DNA of 64,000 bases from Sorghum bicolor (Eukaryota > Streptophyta > Magnoliopsida > Poales > Poaceae), in contig NC_012876.2 of NCBI RefSeq assembly GCF_000003195.3, forward strand, positions 41,536,882 through 41,600,881. Direction: 5' to 3'. This document shows positions 36,759-48,080 of the stretch, piece after piece; within the stretch, counting starts at the first letter, position 1; every line of letters begins with the position of its first letter. The position numbers were made by a program, and so were the translations under genes. The notes beneath the pieces are model-generated. The model was not told the origin of the DNA, made no database searches, and was given only the letters and a program-made list of their open reading frames with translations.

Positions 36759-37357
36759 CCATTAATTTGGTTGTAGAGAAACCTCCTGATAAGGGTATGC
36801 AAAACCAACTAAGGGATGATGAACCACCACCTTTAGAGCATCCCTTTGAATTCGAGGAAGATCTTTTTGAAGATTATGGAAACACCTCAAATTTTCCTAT
36901 CCAAACACGACCTCTAGCAAGGACCACTCAATCTGTTCTAAGAGTAGAATCTGTTGACATAGAACACATCAAAAGCCTTTCGGCTATTCTGAGTTATGAA
37001 TGGCTAACAGAAGTTGAGCTGTCTCCTGAGGTAGCTCGAATCATCACTCTTTCAACCATTCTTCTGTGCCAAATTAGAGGGTCCGCTAGGAAGGTCCACT
37101 ACAATCCATATGTTAGGATAGATGTTATTTCCAAGCAGTTAGCTTACACTCTTTATCCCAACGAGTCCATAACCCCATCTCAAAAACTTTTACAAAGTCC
37201 ATCTGGATTAATTCTAGAAAGCCATGGGGTATTAAGGGCAGTTCCTGTTAGAATCAAGGACTCTGGAATATGTCTGGATTTTCACATCTTTGACATACCA
37301 GAGATTCCTCTCTTGATTGGCAGACCAATCATGAAACTTCTACAAGAACAACCATAA
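36759..37357 (+). pseudogene. Element A gag C-terminus and protease-like region
   Basis: Continues the gag frame after element N. An acidic, proline-rich stretch is followed by a protease-like fold ending VRIKDSGICLDFHIFDIP and LLIGRPIMKLL, the conserved C-terminal ILGRP-type motif. I do not find the catalytic D-[ST/LG]-[GA] box where element N has CDLGAS; the corresponding region reads VHYNPYVRIDV. The protease is therefore probably inactive or strongly diverged. Stop TAA at about 37355. Confidence 0.65.
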
Positions 37358-37429
37358 CGAGGTCATTTAGACTTCAAGGTTGGGAATTTCACTATTGTTG
37401 TTCCTCTTGCTAGATCAATTAACACGATA

Positions 37430-39104
37430 GTGGAACCCAAACTTGAACCAGATCCTATTGAGGAGATCTTAATGCTGACTCAAGAGGAGATGGCCCAACC
37501 ATTCTTTAATCATGAACACTTTGTTCAAGAAGAAGAAGAGTTGATAGAACCTGTTGAGCTAGACAAAAATGAACAACCTTCACCTCCTTCGATAGAATTA
37601 AAACCTCTTCCTTCTGGCCTTATATATGTCTTTTTGCACAACAACCCAAAAACTCCAGTAATTATCAGTGGCAAGCTTTCTGATTATGAAACACAACAAC
37701 TTCTCACTGTTCTTGAAAGACATAGATCAGCATTTGGCTACTCTCGAAGATCTCACGGGCATTAGTCCCATTCTCTGTACTCATCGTATCCCTATTGATC
37801 CCAATTTTATACCTTCAAGGGAACCACAACGGAGACATAACAATGCTATGTGAGAGGTTGTTAAGAAAAAGGTCCTCAAACTCTATAATGCTGGGATTAT
37901 TTATCCTGTGCCACATAGTGAGTGGGTTAGCCCTGTTCAAGTAGTGCCAAAGAAAGGAGGAATGACGGTCGTTAGGAATGAGAAGAATGAACTCATCCCT
38001 CAACAAATTGTCACTAGGTGGCTTACGTGTATTGACTATCGAAAACTCAACAAGGCTACAAAGAAAGATCACTTTTCGTTACCCTTCATTGATGAAATGT
38101 TGGAACGGCTTGCAAACCACTCTTTCTTTTGTTTCCTTGATGGTTATTCTGGATATCACCAAATCCCAATCCACCTAGATGACCAAGGAAAGACTACCTT
38201 TACATGCCCGTATGGAACTTATGCATACCGACGAATGTCGTTCGGATTGTGCAATGCTCCAGCTTCTTTCCAACGGTGCATGATGTCTATTTTCTCGGAC
38301 ATGATTGAGAAGATCATGGAGGTTTTCATGGATGATTTTACCGTCTATGGCAAAACCTTCGATCATTGTTTAGAGAATTTAGATAGAGTCTTGCAGCGAT
38401 GTGAAGAAAAGCACTTAATCCTGAACTGGGAGAAATGCCATTTTACGGTTCAGGAAGGAATAGTGCTAGGACATAAAGTGTCCGAACGTGGTATAGAGGT
38501 GGATAAAGCAAAGATTGAAGTTATTGAAAAACTTCCACCTCCCATGAATGTGAAAGGAATCCGTAGCTTTTTGGGACATGCAGGGTTCTATAGATGCTTT
38601 ATCAAGAACTTCTCTCAAATTGCTAGACCCCTAACTAGTCTCCTAGCTAAGGATGCACCTTTCATCTTTAGTGATGATTGTCATGAATCTTTTCAAACTC
38701 TTAAGAAAGCACTCATCTCAGCCCCGACTATCCAACCACCTGATTGGAATCTTCCTTTTGAGATCATGTGTGATTCTAGTGATTTTGCGGTTGGTGCCGT
38801 TTTAGGACAAACCAAGGATAAAAAGCATTATGCCATATCCTACGCTAGCAAAACCTTGTCTAGACCACAGCTCAGTTACACTACAACTAAAAAAGAGCTT
38901 TTGGTTGTTGTCTTTGTTATAGACAAGTTTAGATCTTACTTAGTGGGGGCAAAGATAATCATCTATTCATACCATGCTGCTCTCAAGTACCTCCTCACTA
39001 AGAAAGATGCGAAGCCTCGTCTAATTCGATGGATTCTTCTACTCTAAGACTTTGACATAGAAATCCGAGATAGGAAGGGAGTAGAGAATTCCGTAGCTGA
39101 CCAC
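37430..39104 (+). pseudogene. pol: Element A reverse transcriptase-RNase H
   Basis: The N-terminal linker (37430-37765) frameshifts near 37740 and meets a stop at 37851-37853. From 37908 the RT is open: [13 protein letters not shown], the [18 protein letters not shown] box, [31 protein letters not shown], and the catalytic [11 protein letters not shown]. RNase H follows with [14 protein letters not shown] and the [10 protein letters not shown] glutamate. The third conserved acid is lost: the motif reads [11 protein letters not shown] where TDHAAL is usual. A TAA at 39045-39047 follows LIRWILLL, after which the frame continues into DHLSRLQ. This is clear Ty3/Gypsy pol, nonfunctional. Confidence 0.88.
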
Positions 39105-40487
39105 TTGTCTAGGCTTCAATATAAGGAAACACATGATGAGCTTCCCATAAATGACTACCTAAGGGATGACACCCTGCTTAAGATAACACATGCAGATCCA
39201 TGGTACGCAGACATCGTAAACTTTATAGTAAAAGGCTATGTCCCACCTGGTACAAACAAAAGGAAGTTGCTTCACGATAGTCGTTTCCATCTTTGGGATG
39301 AGCCATATCTTTTCCGAGTCTGCACTGATGGACTCTTGAGAAGGTGTGTTCCTATGGCTGAGGCTACTCAAATTATGGAAAGATGCCATGCCTCGCCATA
39401 TGGAGGACACTATGGAGCATTCCGGACACATGCTAAAATTTGGCAAAGTAGTTTTTTCTAGCCAACGATGTATGAAGATACAAAGGACTTTGTTAGGAGA
39501 TGCCACCGATGTCAAAAACATGGGAATATCAACTCACGAAATGAAATGCCTCTCACAAATAATCTTCAAGTAGAACTTTTCGATGTATGGGGCATTGATT
39601 TCAGTGGGCCATTCCCTATGTCTGGGAATTGTGAGTATATCTTAGTAGCTGTGGACTACGTGTCCAAATGGGTAGAAGCCCTACCTTGTCGATCAGTTGA
39701 TTCAAAACATGCCAAGAGAATGTTCCATGAAGTAATCTTTCCTCGCTTTGGTATACCCCGGATAGTTATAAGCGATGGAGGTTCCCACTTCATCGATAAA
39801 ATCTTCCGGAAGTACCTAGCCAATCATGGAGTTCGACACAACGTCGCAACACCATACCATCCTCAGACTAGCGGTCAAGCTGAAACATCTAACAAATAAA
39901 TCAAAAATATTTTACAAAAGACCGTAGATGAGATGGGTAAGGGGTGGAAGGACAAACTTCCTGATGCACTTTGGGCATATAGAACTGCATTCAAAACACC
40001 CATAGGCATGTCACCTTATCAACTTGTATACGGAAAAACTTGTCATTTGCCTGTGGAAGTAGAGTTTAAGGCTCATTGGGCACTCAAGAAATGGAACATG
40101 GATCTCCACCTCGCTAGCGAGAATCGTCTGATGCAACTATCTGAGCTAGAAGAATGGAGAGAGAAAGCCTACCACAATTCAAGGATCTATATAGAGAGAA
40201 CAAAACGATGGCATGATAAAAGAATCAAGCACAAGGAGTTTAAGCCTGGAGATAAGGTTCTACTATTCAATTCAAGAGTTAAGCTCTTTGGGTATGGTAA
40301 GCTACGAAGTAAGTGGGATGGACCATACAAGGTTATTGACACTTCAACTCATGGAGCCATTACCATCCAAGACGACATAGGTAACACTTTTAAGGTAAAT
40401 GGTCAACGCTTGAAAATCTATCTCGAGCCACAAAACAACCTGGTAGAGGAACTTGATGTGATTGAGTTCATAGAATTCTCACATTAA
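39105..40487 (+). pseudogene. pol: Element A integrase
   Basis: Three open pieces separated by stops at about 39459-39461 and 39897-39899. The HHCC zinc finger is seen as ERCHASPYGGHYG and RRCHRCQKHGN. The catalytic core has the first Asp in WGIDFSGPFP, the second in ISDGGSHF, and the Glu in TSGQAETSN. The C-terminal part contains [18 protein letters not shown] and the [17 protein letters not shown] GPY/F module. No chromodomain was seen, consistent with a non-chromovirus (Athila/Tat) lineage. The ORF ends at 40487. Confidence 0.87.
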
Positions 40488-41764
40488 GCTCTCATAAGCT
40501 CTAGACAATTACCTAACCCTTAACATGCTCCACGAGTTTTGTTGTCTATTTGGGTTATGCAGGATTTTGAGGCTTAAGAAGAGTGAGACCGAACATGCAG
40601 GCCACAAGAGTGAATGACTATGTCAACATCCAGCTTGGGGGAGGCACCCCCACGTGTATCTAGATAAGTATTACTTTTCTTTCTTGGTTTTATTTACTAG
40701 CATTCGGAAATAAATAAATAAGTAAACAAAAAAATGCATAACCATAAAACCAAACAAAGTTTTTATTTTGAAGTAATATACAATAGTTTTGTGTAATCCT
40801 AAGTTTTAAATAAAATAAAAAGAAAGTTTGATCCAAGTCTAGGTAATTGACAAACATGATATGAGAAGGTCTGAGCTTTTAACTTGTTCCAAGTTTTGCT
40901 AGAGTTCTGGAGATTTTATCTTTTGAAAATCTAAAAATTAAAAAAAAAGATCCTCTTTGACATAATACCTAGAGTCTTATAAGATATAAAAATTAAAACT
41001 ATGGGCACTTGCTTTGTTCAAGCTATTGTTAATTCTTGTAGTTTTGGTTCAGAGAATTATCATGCTCCAAAGATCAAGATCTTTTTGTTTTAAAAATATA
41101 AAAGATTCACTCTTCCGAAGTATTATTGCGTTAGAGGCATGGGACTATGCAAAAATTTGATTCGAAAAAAAAGAGTGAGACAAGAGGTAAAAATGGACAA
41201 GTGTCCGAAGTAGAATTAGGGGTACAAAGATACCCACCTAAGTGAAAAAAATGGACACGTGTCCGATAGTAGAATTAGGGGTACTTGGTGCCCACTTGAG
41301 AAGAAAAAAAAAGAGAGAGAGAGACTGAAAAAAAGAAAGAAAAAAAAATGATAGCCCATGGTCCCTCTAATAAGCAATATGCCAGTAAGAGATGACAAAC
41401 TTTTCATAAAGGTCAAAGGTCTTGATCTAGGAGTATGACATTCCTCTCCCTTGCTCCGAGCATTGACATAGCAAAATGCAAAGTAAGTATGCTAAAATTT
41501 TTAAAGCTCTACTTATATATAAATCTTTCGAGAAGAAGGCAAATGTCTCAGTTTTATTTTGGAAACTTACAAAAAAACTCCAGAACAAAGGTAAGATAGA
41601 AGAACTTGAGACATAGTGCTTGATTTGATCGTTCTGTTTTTCAATCACTTAAGACCTTAGTAATAACTTAAAAACCTTATAGTAAGAGGCATAAAAGTAA
41701 CCCCTGTTTTCTTGCTGATTTTAGCTTTGCTCAAGGACGAGCAAAGGTTAAGCTTGGGAGAGCT
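40488..41764 (+). other. Element A 3' noncoding module with polypurine tracts
   Basis: An inner tract CCAGCTTGGGGGAGG at 40630-40644 and a terminal tract AAGCTTGGGAGAGCT at 41750-41764 flank about 1.1 kb of noncoding DNA. Two copies of a unit with GGACA(A/C)GTGTCCGA and GTAGAATTAGGGGTAC lie at 41190-41285. The module matches 25977-27506 of element N in reverse complement. Confidence 0.75.
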
Positions 41765-42987
41765 TGTTGACGATCCTTAATGCTCACATTTAACCATCAA
41801 CTAATCATGGAAAAGGATTCAAATGCAACCAACACCCAGACTAAGGGTTTTATCTGACAGAATTCCACGAGTTTTGGTGTTTGTCTATTTCTACAGGGGG
41901 TTATCAGGAAATACGGAGGAAAGGCCCACACGTCAGGTTTACATAGAGATATTAACGTGTGCGGCAATTTTCTATCATCTAGAAGACTCCAGAAGCCACG
42001 AGAACGAAGCAGAGGCAGAACGGGGCCTAGCCCAGGGCGCCCGCCCTAGGGACCAGGGCGCCCACCCTCCTGTAGTGCCCAATCAGGGTCAACTTCGCGG
42101 ATCATGCTCCACCGACCTAAGGGATCAAGGAAAACCGTGCGATTAAAGTCGGTTTGATCCGACGGCCCACATTCATTTGGAAGGACTATATAAGCAGACC
42201 CCCTGGCCCCTGGAGAACATACCTCTTCTACAGAATCAAAGCAAGGGTTTCAATTATTCATCCAAGTAGAGAGGATCCCTCTAGTTCATCTAGTTCTAGT
42301 TCTAGTTCTAGTTAGTTCTAGTTGTAATCTAGAAAATAGGGAGAGAGAAGAGGAGAGCGGAGGAGGAGCCAGATCTGTCGGATCTTCCTCAACATTGTAC
42401 TTTTGCAGCAACTGGTTCGTTCTTCATCGTTCTCCAAGTTCTTCAATTCATAATTCCTAAGTTCTTTAATTACTTTTATTTACATTCAAGTTATTTATTG
42501 GATTCCCGCTTGCATCAAGTGCTCTAGTCTTTGCAACGCTAGAGTAGTAATTAATAGATTAGACGTGGTGTTTAGTCTTGCAATTACGTGAAATTGCACC
42601 CAATCCTGCGGATTGTTGTGGTAGACCTAGGGTAGTGACAGCCCTAACGGTCGACGTATTCCACCTCGTTCGGATCGGTGTTCGTAGGACCGTAGTCAGA
42701 GCTTCCTAGCCCCCTTCTCATCTCTTTCTATGGTTAGTGTTCTGATGTCTCGAAATAAATAATCTTTGAAGTAATTCTTGATTCTTAGATCAGCTAGAGA
42801 ACTCTCAGAAAACTTCCTCTCTTCCCACTAAAAATAATTATATAGTTATCCTTGGGCGATCTTGAATCTTAATTAGTACACTCACGTTCCCTGTGGAAAA
42901 TCGATACTCTGGAATACTCCCGGGTGAAAGCTACATCGGTATCCGTGCGCTTGCGGATTTTTCTGTTTGCGTTTAAAATACCCAACA
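41765..42987 (+). repeat. Element A 3' LTR
   Basis: TGTTGACGATCC to ATACCCAACA, 1223 bp, followed by the TSD CCGGT. It carries a 107-codon frame (41823-42146) that is open here and in solo LTR A', but shifted in the 5' LTR. Confidence 0.93.
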
Positions 42988-44433
42988 CCGGTCTAAGTTG
43001 AGTAGAGAAGTGATTGATCGGATTTAGGATAGATAGCTGACTATCAGGAGGGGAAATCACGGTCATCTCTCGAATCAAGTGCTACTAGGTTCATACCTTA
43101 AGCATATGCATTAGGATCTAGTAAAGTGCTAACCTAACTCCTTTGGGTAAAATGTTTGTGAAAAGCTAACACACATACACATTGGTGGTGGACACTTGGT
43201 GGTGTTAGCACATTTACAAAGGAGGTGGAGTTCCTAGGGTTGAGAGGGGTTTGGGTTCCTCTCTCCCTCCCGCCGAGCTGAAAAATAAGTGTATATTTTC
43301 TATTACGCCGGTGGGAAATTTGAGAAGTACTGAGAAACACTCACCGGACGCAGTGCGTGGAGGCACTAGACACTGGCTTTAGCGTCTGGTGTGCTGTCAG
43401 TGCCTGGCTCTGCTAGGGTTGAGCACCGGATGCAGGGTGTTCCCTGTTCATGCGTCCAGTGTGGCCTGACTTCAGCAGGGGGTTTCTGACTAAGAGCACC
43501 AGACGCTCAGGGTGCATCCGGTGGTGTGAGTCTGGTGTGTGAGCATTTTGTAGACCTCTCTATGTACGTGAACGGTGAGCACCAGACGCATCCGATGCTC
43601 AACGTCCGGTGAGGTCATGAGTTTGACAAACTCTCTGTGTAAGAGTCCGCTGGTCACCATACGCGTTCGATGATCACTTGGTCGCGTCCGGTGGTCCGAA
43701 GGTGACTGTTAGAGATTGACGCATGAGCTTCAAAGGTTGACACGTGGCTAACTTTAGAACACCAGACACAGGGGATCGAGCGTCTGGTGGTACCCTACTG
43801 CGCGTCCGATGCCCCTGTTTACAGCCCAGTGAGAGAGCCAATGACTCTATTTGTTGAGGGGGCTTATAAATAGAAGGTGGCTAGCTTTGGGGGCTCTCTC
43901 TTGCACATTGATTACTTGAGGCATACATGGAGCTAGAGAACACTCTCTCCACTCATCTCATTGCTTGATTGCTAATCTTAGTGAGATTGAGTGAGATTCA
44001 AGTTCATTGCATTGAGAGTTGCATCTAGTGGCACTTGATCCTTAAGTTTGCTGCAAATTTCTTGTTACTCTTGGGTGTTTCCCGATGCCCTAGACAGTTT
44101 GGAGCAGCGGAGGTGTTGAGCTCATGATTGGAGATTGTTTCGAGCCTCACCAAGTGATTTGTGAGGGGTTCTTGAGCCTTCCCCGTGGAAGATCACAAAT
44201 TGGCTACTCTAGTGGATTGCTCGTGGCTTGGAGGATCCCCATCTTGTGAGTGGATGTGCGGCACTTGCTGAGGGTTTGGCTTTGGATTGCCAATTAGCTC
44301 GTGATCCATCAAGTGGGTGTATCGCCACAACGAGGACTAGCTTACCGGGAAACAAGTGAACCTTGGTAAAAAATCTTGTGGCATCTCTTGCCGAGGATTC
44401 TCTTATGATTGTGATTGTGATTGATCGATTGGT

Positions 44434-44455
44434 TATATATATATATATATATATA
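44434..44455. repeat. (TA)n microsatellite
   Basis: Short TA dinucleotide run inside Copia LTR F. Confidence 0.9.
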
Positions 44456-44816
44456 CTCTACAACGTTGGTATAACGATCACTCCCCACTCCTTTACTTTC
44501 TTGTTGACCTTGCTAGTTGTTTAGCTTGTGTAGTTTAGTTCTTGTTTAGGAGTGTAGCTAGCCTTAGTTGTGCCTTGTTGTTGTGGCTTAGTGTTTAGCC
44601 TTGTACTAGACTTTAGGTGGCTTGCTTAGCTTAGTTGAGCTAGTGCTAGAATAGCTTCGCCATTTGTTTTACTAACCAACTTGTCTAGTTGAGTTTGTAG
44701 AATTTTTAAATAGACTATTCACCCCCCTCTAGCCATTTGGACCTTTCCGCCATTTTATTTTATCCCGTTTGGCTCCTAATGGCTCCCGAAGCCACTAGAG
44801 AAGCCCTGCCAAACGG

Positions 44817-45040
44817 GGCCTTAGTTCCTAAAAATTTTGCTAATTTTTTTCAAGATTCCTCATCACATCGAATCTTGTGGTACATGCATACAACATTAAA
44901 TATAGATAAAAAAATAACTAATTGCACAGTTTGCCTGTAATTTATGAGACAAATCTTTTGAGCCTAGTTAGTCTATGATTAGACAATAATTGTCAAATAC
45001 AAACTAAAGTGCTACAATAGCCATTTTACAAGTGCCTTAC
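44817..45040 (+). mobile_element. Tourist-like MITE, degraded
   Basis: Begins GGCCTTAGTTCC and contains the family core (GCACAGTTTGCCTGTAATTT, GACAATAATTGTCAAATAC). The right end, near AAGTGCCTTA, is decayed, so that boundary is approximate. Confidence 0.7.
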
Positions 45041-45469
45041 TCTAGATCAAGTTGTTGTTTTGTTTTTTCTTTTTTCAATCATATTAGGAAGTTGTTGTTT
45101 AAAGAAGAAGACTCTAAGTCTAGTATAACTCCTCGTATTTTCATTACTAAGGTAAAAATACCAGCTTAAGGATTATTACCCGATAAAGAGATGCTCTCTC
45201 GAATAATGACCCTAGTTAAAGTGATGCAACAAAATAACAGTTAGGACCTTACAAAGTTTGTCACATTTAATTAATAAACATTACCTAAAACAGTATACTA
45301 ACAAGAACTCCATCATGTTATACTAGAAATTATGTAAACAATATCATCTCTTTCTCCTTTGGCTCCTTTTAGATCAAGTGTTTGGCCTAGCTCATCATCA
45401 TGGGTTATCCCTTTGCATCTAAAGGGGCAGGACTAATAGCAAGAGTGAGTATTAAGTACTGGTGTTGCC
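45041..45469. other. Intergenic, nothing recognised
   Basis: AT-rich sequence without a gene or clear element, between a degraded MITE and a decayed Copia LTR. Confidence 0.5.
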
Positions 45470-46437
45470 TGTTGGAGAGCTGGTTGGCCAAGCAATTAAG
45501 GTCGTGCGCTCCCTTTCCTTTGCCCCTCTCTCAGGAATATAGAACCCTTGACTTCCCTTTCTTCCTCTAGTGAACAGACAAGAGAAAAACTCGAGCTCTC
45601 CTCTCCCATCTCTCCCAAGCTTAGTGCTAATTCTACGAGTCTTTTTAAGAGGCCTTCGTGTTTGATTTAGTGAGTTCATGAGCATCTCCTCCCTCTCCTC
45701 TCCATCTCCATAGCTTGGTGCTCATTTGAAGAGGATTGAGAGAAACCCTAGGTGTATTTGAGATTGCATATTCTTGTGGCACTAGGTGGTGATTGCAATT
45801 GTGGATTTCTTATTACTCTTTGTAATTACAGTCACTTATATGGTGTGGATTTATTGATTGGTGAGGGGATTTGGTGATTGTGTCCGCCTCCAATCAAGGT
45901 GATATTTGTGAGGGGTTCTTGGGATTATTCCCTAGCGGAGAGTCAAAAGCCACTCTAGTGGATTGCTCGTGTCATTGAGCTACCTCACTTGTGGGTAGGT
46001 TCTTGCGATGCCCATTTGTTAGGCTAGATTTGTGAAATACCTATTAGCCGCCGAATCACCAAGTGTTGGTCGACACAACAGGGACTAGCATGCCGGCAAG
46101 CACGTGAACCTCGGGAGAAAAATCTTATGTTATTTGTGATTGGTATTCTCCCAGTGATTTTATTGGCAATCATATTGTAATTGGTTCATCCTCTACACAT
46201 CGGTATAATTATTACTCACCTCTTTACTTTCTTACAAACTAGTTGTAAGTAGTTGTAGAGAGTAGTGACAGAGCCATTGCTTGTGCCTAGAGATCATAAA
46301 AATTAGAATGGTTGGATAGGTGGATTGCAAGCTGGAGCAAAATTGTTTTATGTCTTTTTGTTATATTAATTCTTTGCTCTAGTGCTTTGTAGAATTTTTA
46401 ATAGGCTATTCACCCCCCTCTAGCCATATTAGGACCT
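45470..46437 (+). mobile_element. Decayed Copia LTR remnant (family F)
   Basis: Shares with the other Copia LTRs the blocks TGTGAGGGGTTCTTG, CTCTAGTGGATTGCTCGTG, CACGTGAACCTCGGGAGA and the terminal GGCTATTCACCCCCCTCTAG before AGGACCTTTA. It lacks the CCGGACGC cluster and a clear 5' end. The left limit is approximate. Confidence 0.65.
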
Positions 46438-46925
46438 TTAACTAGTCATTTTTCATATCCATTTTCATTAGTAGATCATCATCAAAATGTTGTATATTTT
46501 AGAAAATAAGTTAAGAAATCTATTATCACTCATAAGTGAGATAGAACCTCCTATAGGCTCCCGTAGCTTCTGATCCAAGACACATGAAGTGAAAGTTGGT
46601 TTGTATCACTTTACTCATGTTTACCTTGACTAATTTTTCATCACACTTCTTTAGGTATGACTCATGGTCAAGATACACTAGACTTTCCCCACTTCCATTT
46701 ATTATATACATCCACATCTACGTACGTGCACTAATATATGTGTCTGACTATACTTCATTGACACTTGATTAGGAATTTCATCACCTAAACCTCCCCTCAC
46801 TTACGATAGAAGTATATAACAATATTCATGGATATCGGACTAGGCCATCCCAAATGGATTCACTTATCGACACGGTTTTATATGACCCACATAATAAGTG
46901 CGAAGAGTGAGTCCTTATATATTTA
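46438..46925. other. Intergenic, nothing recognised
   Basis: Low-complexity AT-rich DNA. Only short spurious frames were seen. Confidence 0.5.
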
Positions 46926-47157
46926 GGCCTTGTTTAATTTTCAAAAAAAATTTAAGATTCTCCGTCACATTGAATCTTTAGACACATGCATGGAGCATTA
47001 AATATAGATGAAAATAAAAACTAATTGCACAGTTTGTCTGTAATTTGTGAGACAAATCTTTTAAGCCTAGTTAATTCATGATTGGACAATAATTATTAAA
47101 TACAAACGAAAGTGCTACAGTAGTAAAACCCAAATTTTTTTTGAACTAAACAAACCC
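46926..47157 (+). mobile_element. Tourist-like MITE
   Basis: GGCCTTGTTTAATTTTC to GAACTAAACAAACCC, 232 bp. The 3-bp flanks TTA and TCA agree at two of three positions, as for an aged TWA-type TSD of PIF/Harbinger elements. Confidence 0.82.
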
Positions 47158-47678
47158 TCATAGTCTCGATCATCCTTAATCCATCATCATATTCCATGAG
47201 CTCTCTTTACAACAAATAATTCATTATCATCAATTAACAATTATTCATCATAATCATCATCATCATTGATCATTTAATTTAATTTAGAAAATAGATTTTT
47301 TTGCAAGTATTTTGAAAATATGTTCGTTTTATAAAAATCGATGTTTCGTCTACGTGACTTGCCTGAGCCTTAAAATATGACCTCAGATCCTTCTATTTTC
47401 TCCATACATCCTTCCATTAGTTTAGCTTTCTTCTTGTAATAAATATAATATTTACAACATTGGTATTTTAGTAAAATAGATTGCGTACCAGTGTATACAC
47501 ATAAGTCCTGTGCTTCCAGGTATTTTTATTAGTTATTAATCTTAGCTTATGTGTGACTTATAAGAAAATATATTAGTCATGTGTGTATCATTAGCCACTA
47601 ACTAACTAGTAGTACTCTTCTCCCATCTTTACGTGTGATGAACCAGAACATGATACACTCCACTACTACTAGTACTAA
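47158..47678. other. Intergenic, nothing recognised
   Basis: AT-rich, including a short ATCATCATC tract near 47255. No gene support. Confidence 0.5.
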
Positions 47679-47919
47679 GGGCTTGTTTAGTTCCAAAATT
47701 TTTTACAAAATGAGCACTGTAGCAATTTCATTTGTATTTGACAAATATTGTCCAATTATAGATTAATTAGGCTCAAAAGATTTGTCTCACAAATTACAGA
47801 TAAAATATGCAATTAGTAATTTTTTATCTATATTTAATGTTTTATGTATTTGCCGTAAGATTCAATGTGAAGAATAATGTGAAAAATTTTACAAAATTTT
47901 TTGGGAACTAAACAAGGCC
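47679..47919 (-). mobile_element. Tourist-like MITE, intact
   Basis: GGGCTTGTTTAGTTCC to GGAACTAAACAAGGCC, 241 bp, with TSD TAA on both sides (47676-47678 and 47920-47922). No coding capacity. PIF/Harbinger Tourist type by TIR and TSD. Confidence 0.9.
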
Positions 47920-48080
47920 TAAAGTTTGAGACCCCGTACAGTATGTACTAGCAAGTCAACAGACAACAGTACACACGCACTCTCCTATCAGTTTCCCCCT
48001 TCGATTGCTCTCTCTCTATCTTTATCTCTCTCTGTTACTCACTTCTCTGTTCTTCAGGTTGCAGCTGCTCACTGCTAAAG

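Larger units (their letters stand above)
22434..42987 (+). mobile_element. Element A: Athila-type Ty3/Gypsy retrotransposon
   Basis: TSD CCGGT at 22429-22433 and 42988-42992. It has two LTRs (22434-23630 and 41765-42987), a tRNA-Asp-type primer-binding site, gag, protease-like, reverse transcriptase-RNase H and integrase regions in Gypsy order, and a terminal polypurine tract. The Asp primer site and the FMDD catalytic box in RT suggest the Athila branch. Coding regions carry several stops and frameshifts, so the copy is dead. It is interrupted in gag by the related element N. Confidence 0.92.
22211..44748 (+). mobile_element. Solo Copia LTR F, split by element A
   Basis: TSD GCCAT at 22206-22210 and 44749-44753. 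It begins TGAAAGCCCAAG and ends GGACCTTTCC, the final A having changed to C. LTR pieces are 22211-22433 and 42993-44748, about 1.98 kb. It is the same family as the Copia LTRs at 6061 and 62580 but in sense orientation. Its motif cluster at 43340-43810 reads mostly CCAGACGC, GCGTCTGG or GCATCCGG where younger copies keep CCGGACGC, consistent with CpG decay and greater age. Confidence 0.87.
2692..44820. mobile_element. Old short DNA transposon hosting the whole nest
   Basis: Three pieces (2692-2893, 22183-22210, 44754-44820) join to about 0.3 kb once the two LTR insertions and their TSDs are removed. The right end, read inward, is GGCCCCGTTTGGCAGGGCTTC. The left end, GGCCTTGGTATGGCTTTACTTC, is a diverged match, and GGCTCC/GGAGCC stretches recur inside. 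It looks like a hAT-type or similar MITE. No clean TSD of its own was identified, so the class is uncertain, but the pieces belonging together follows from the verified TSDs of the inserts. Confidence 0.55.
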
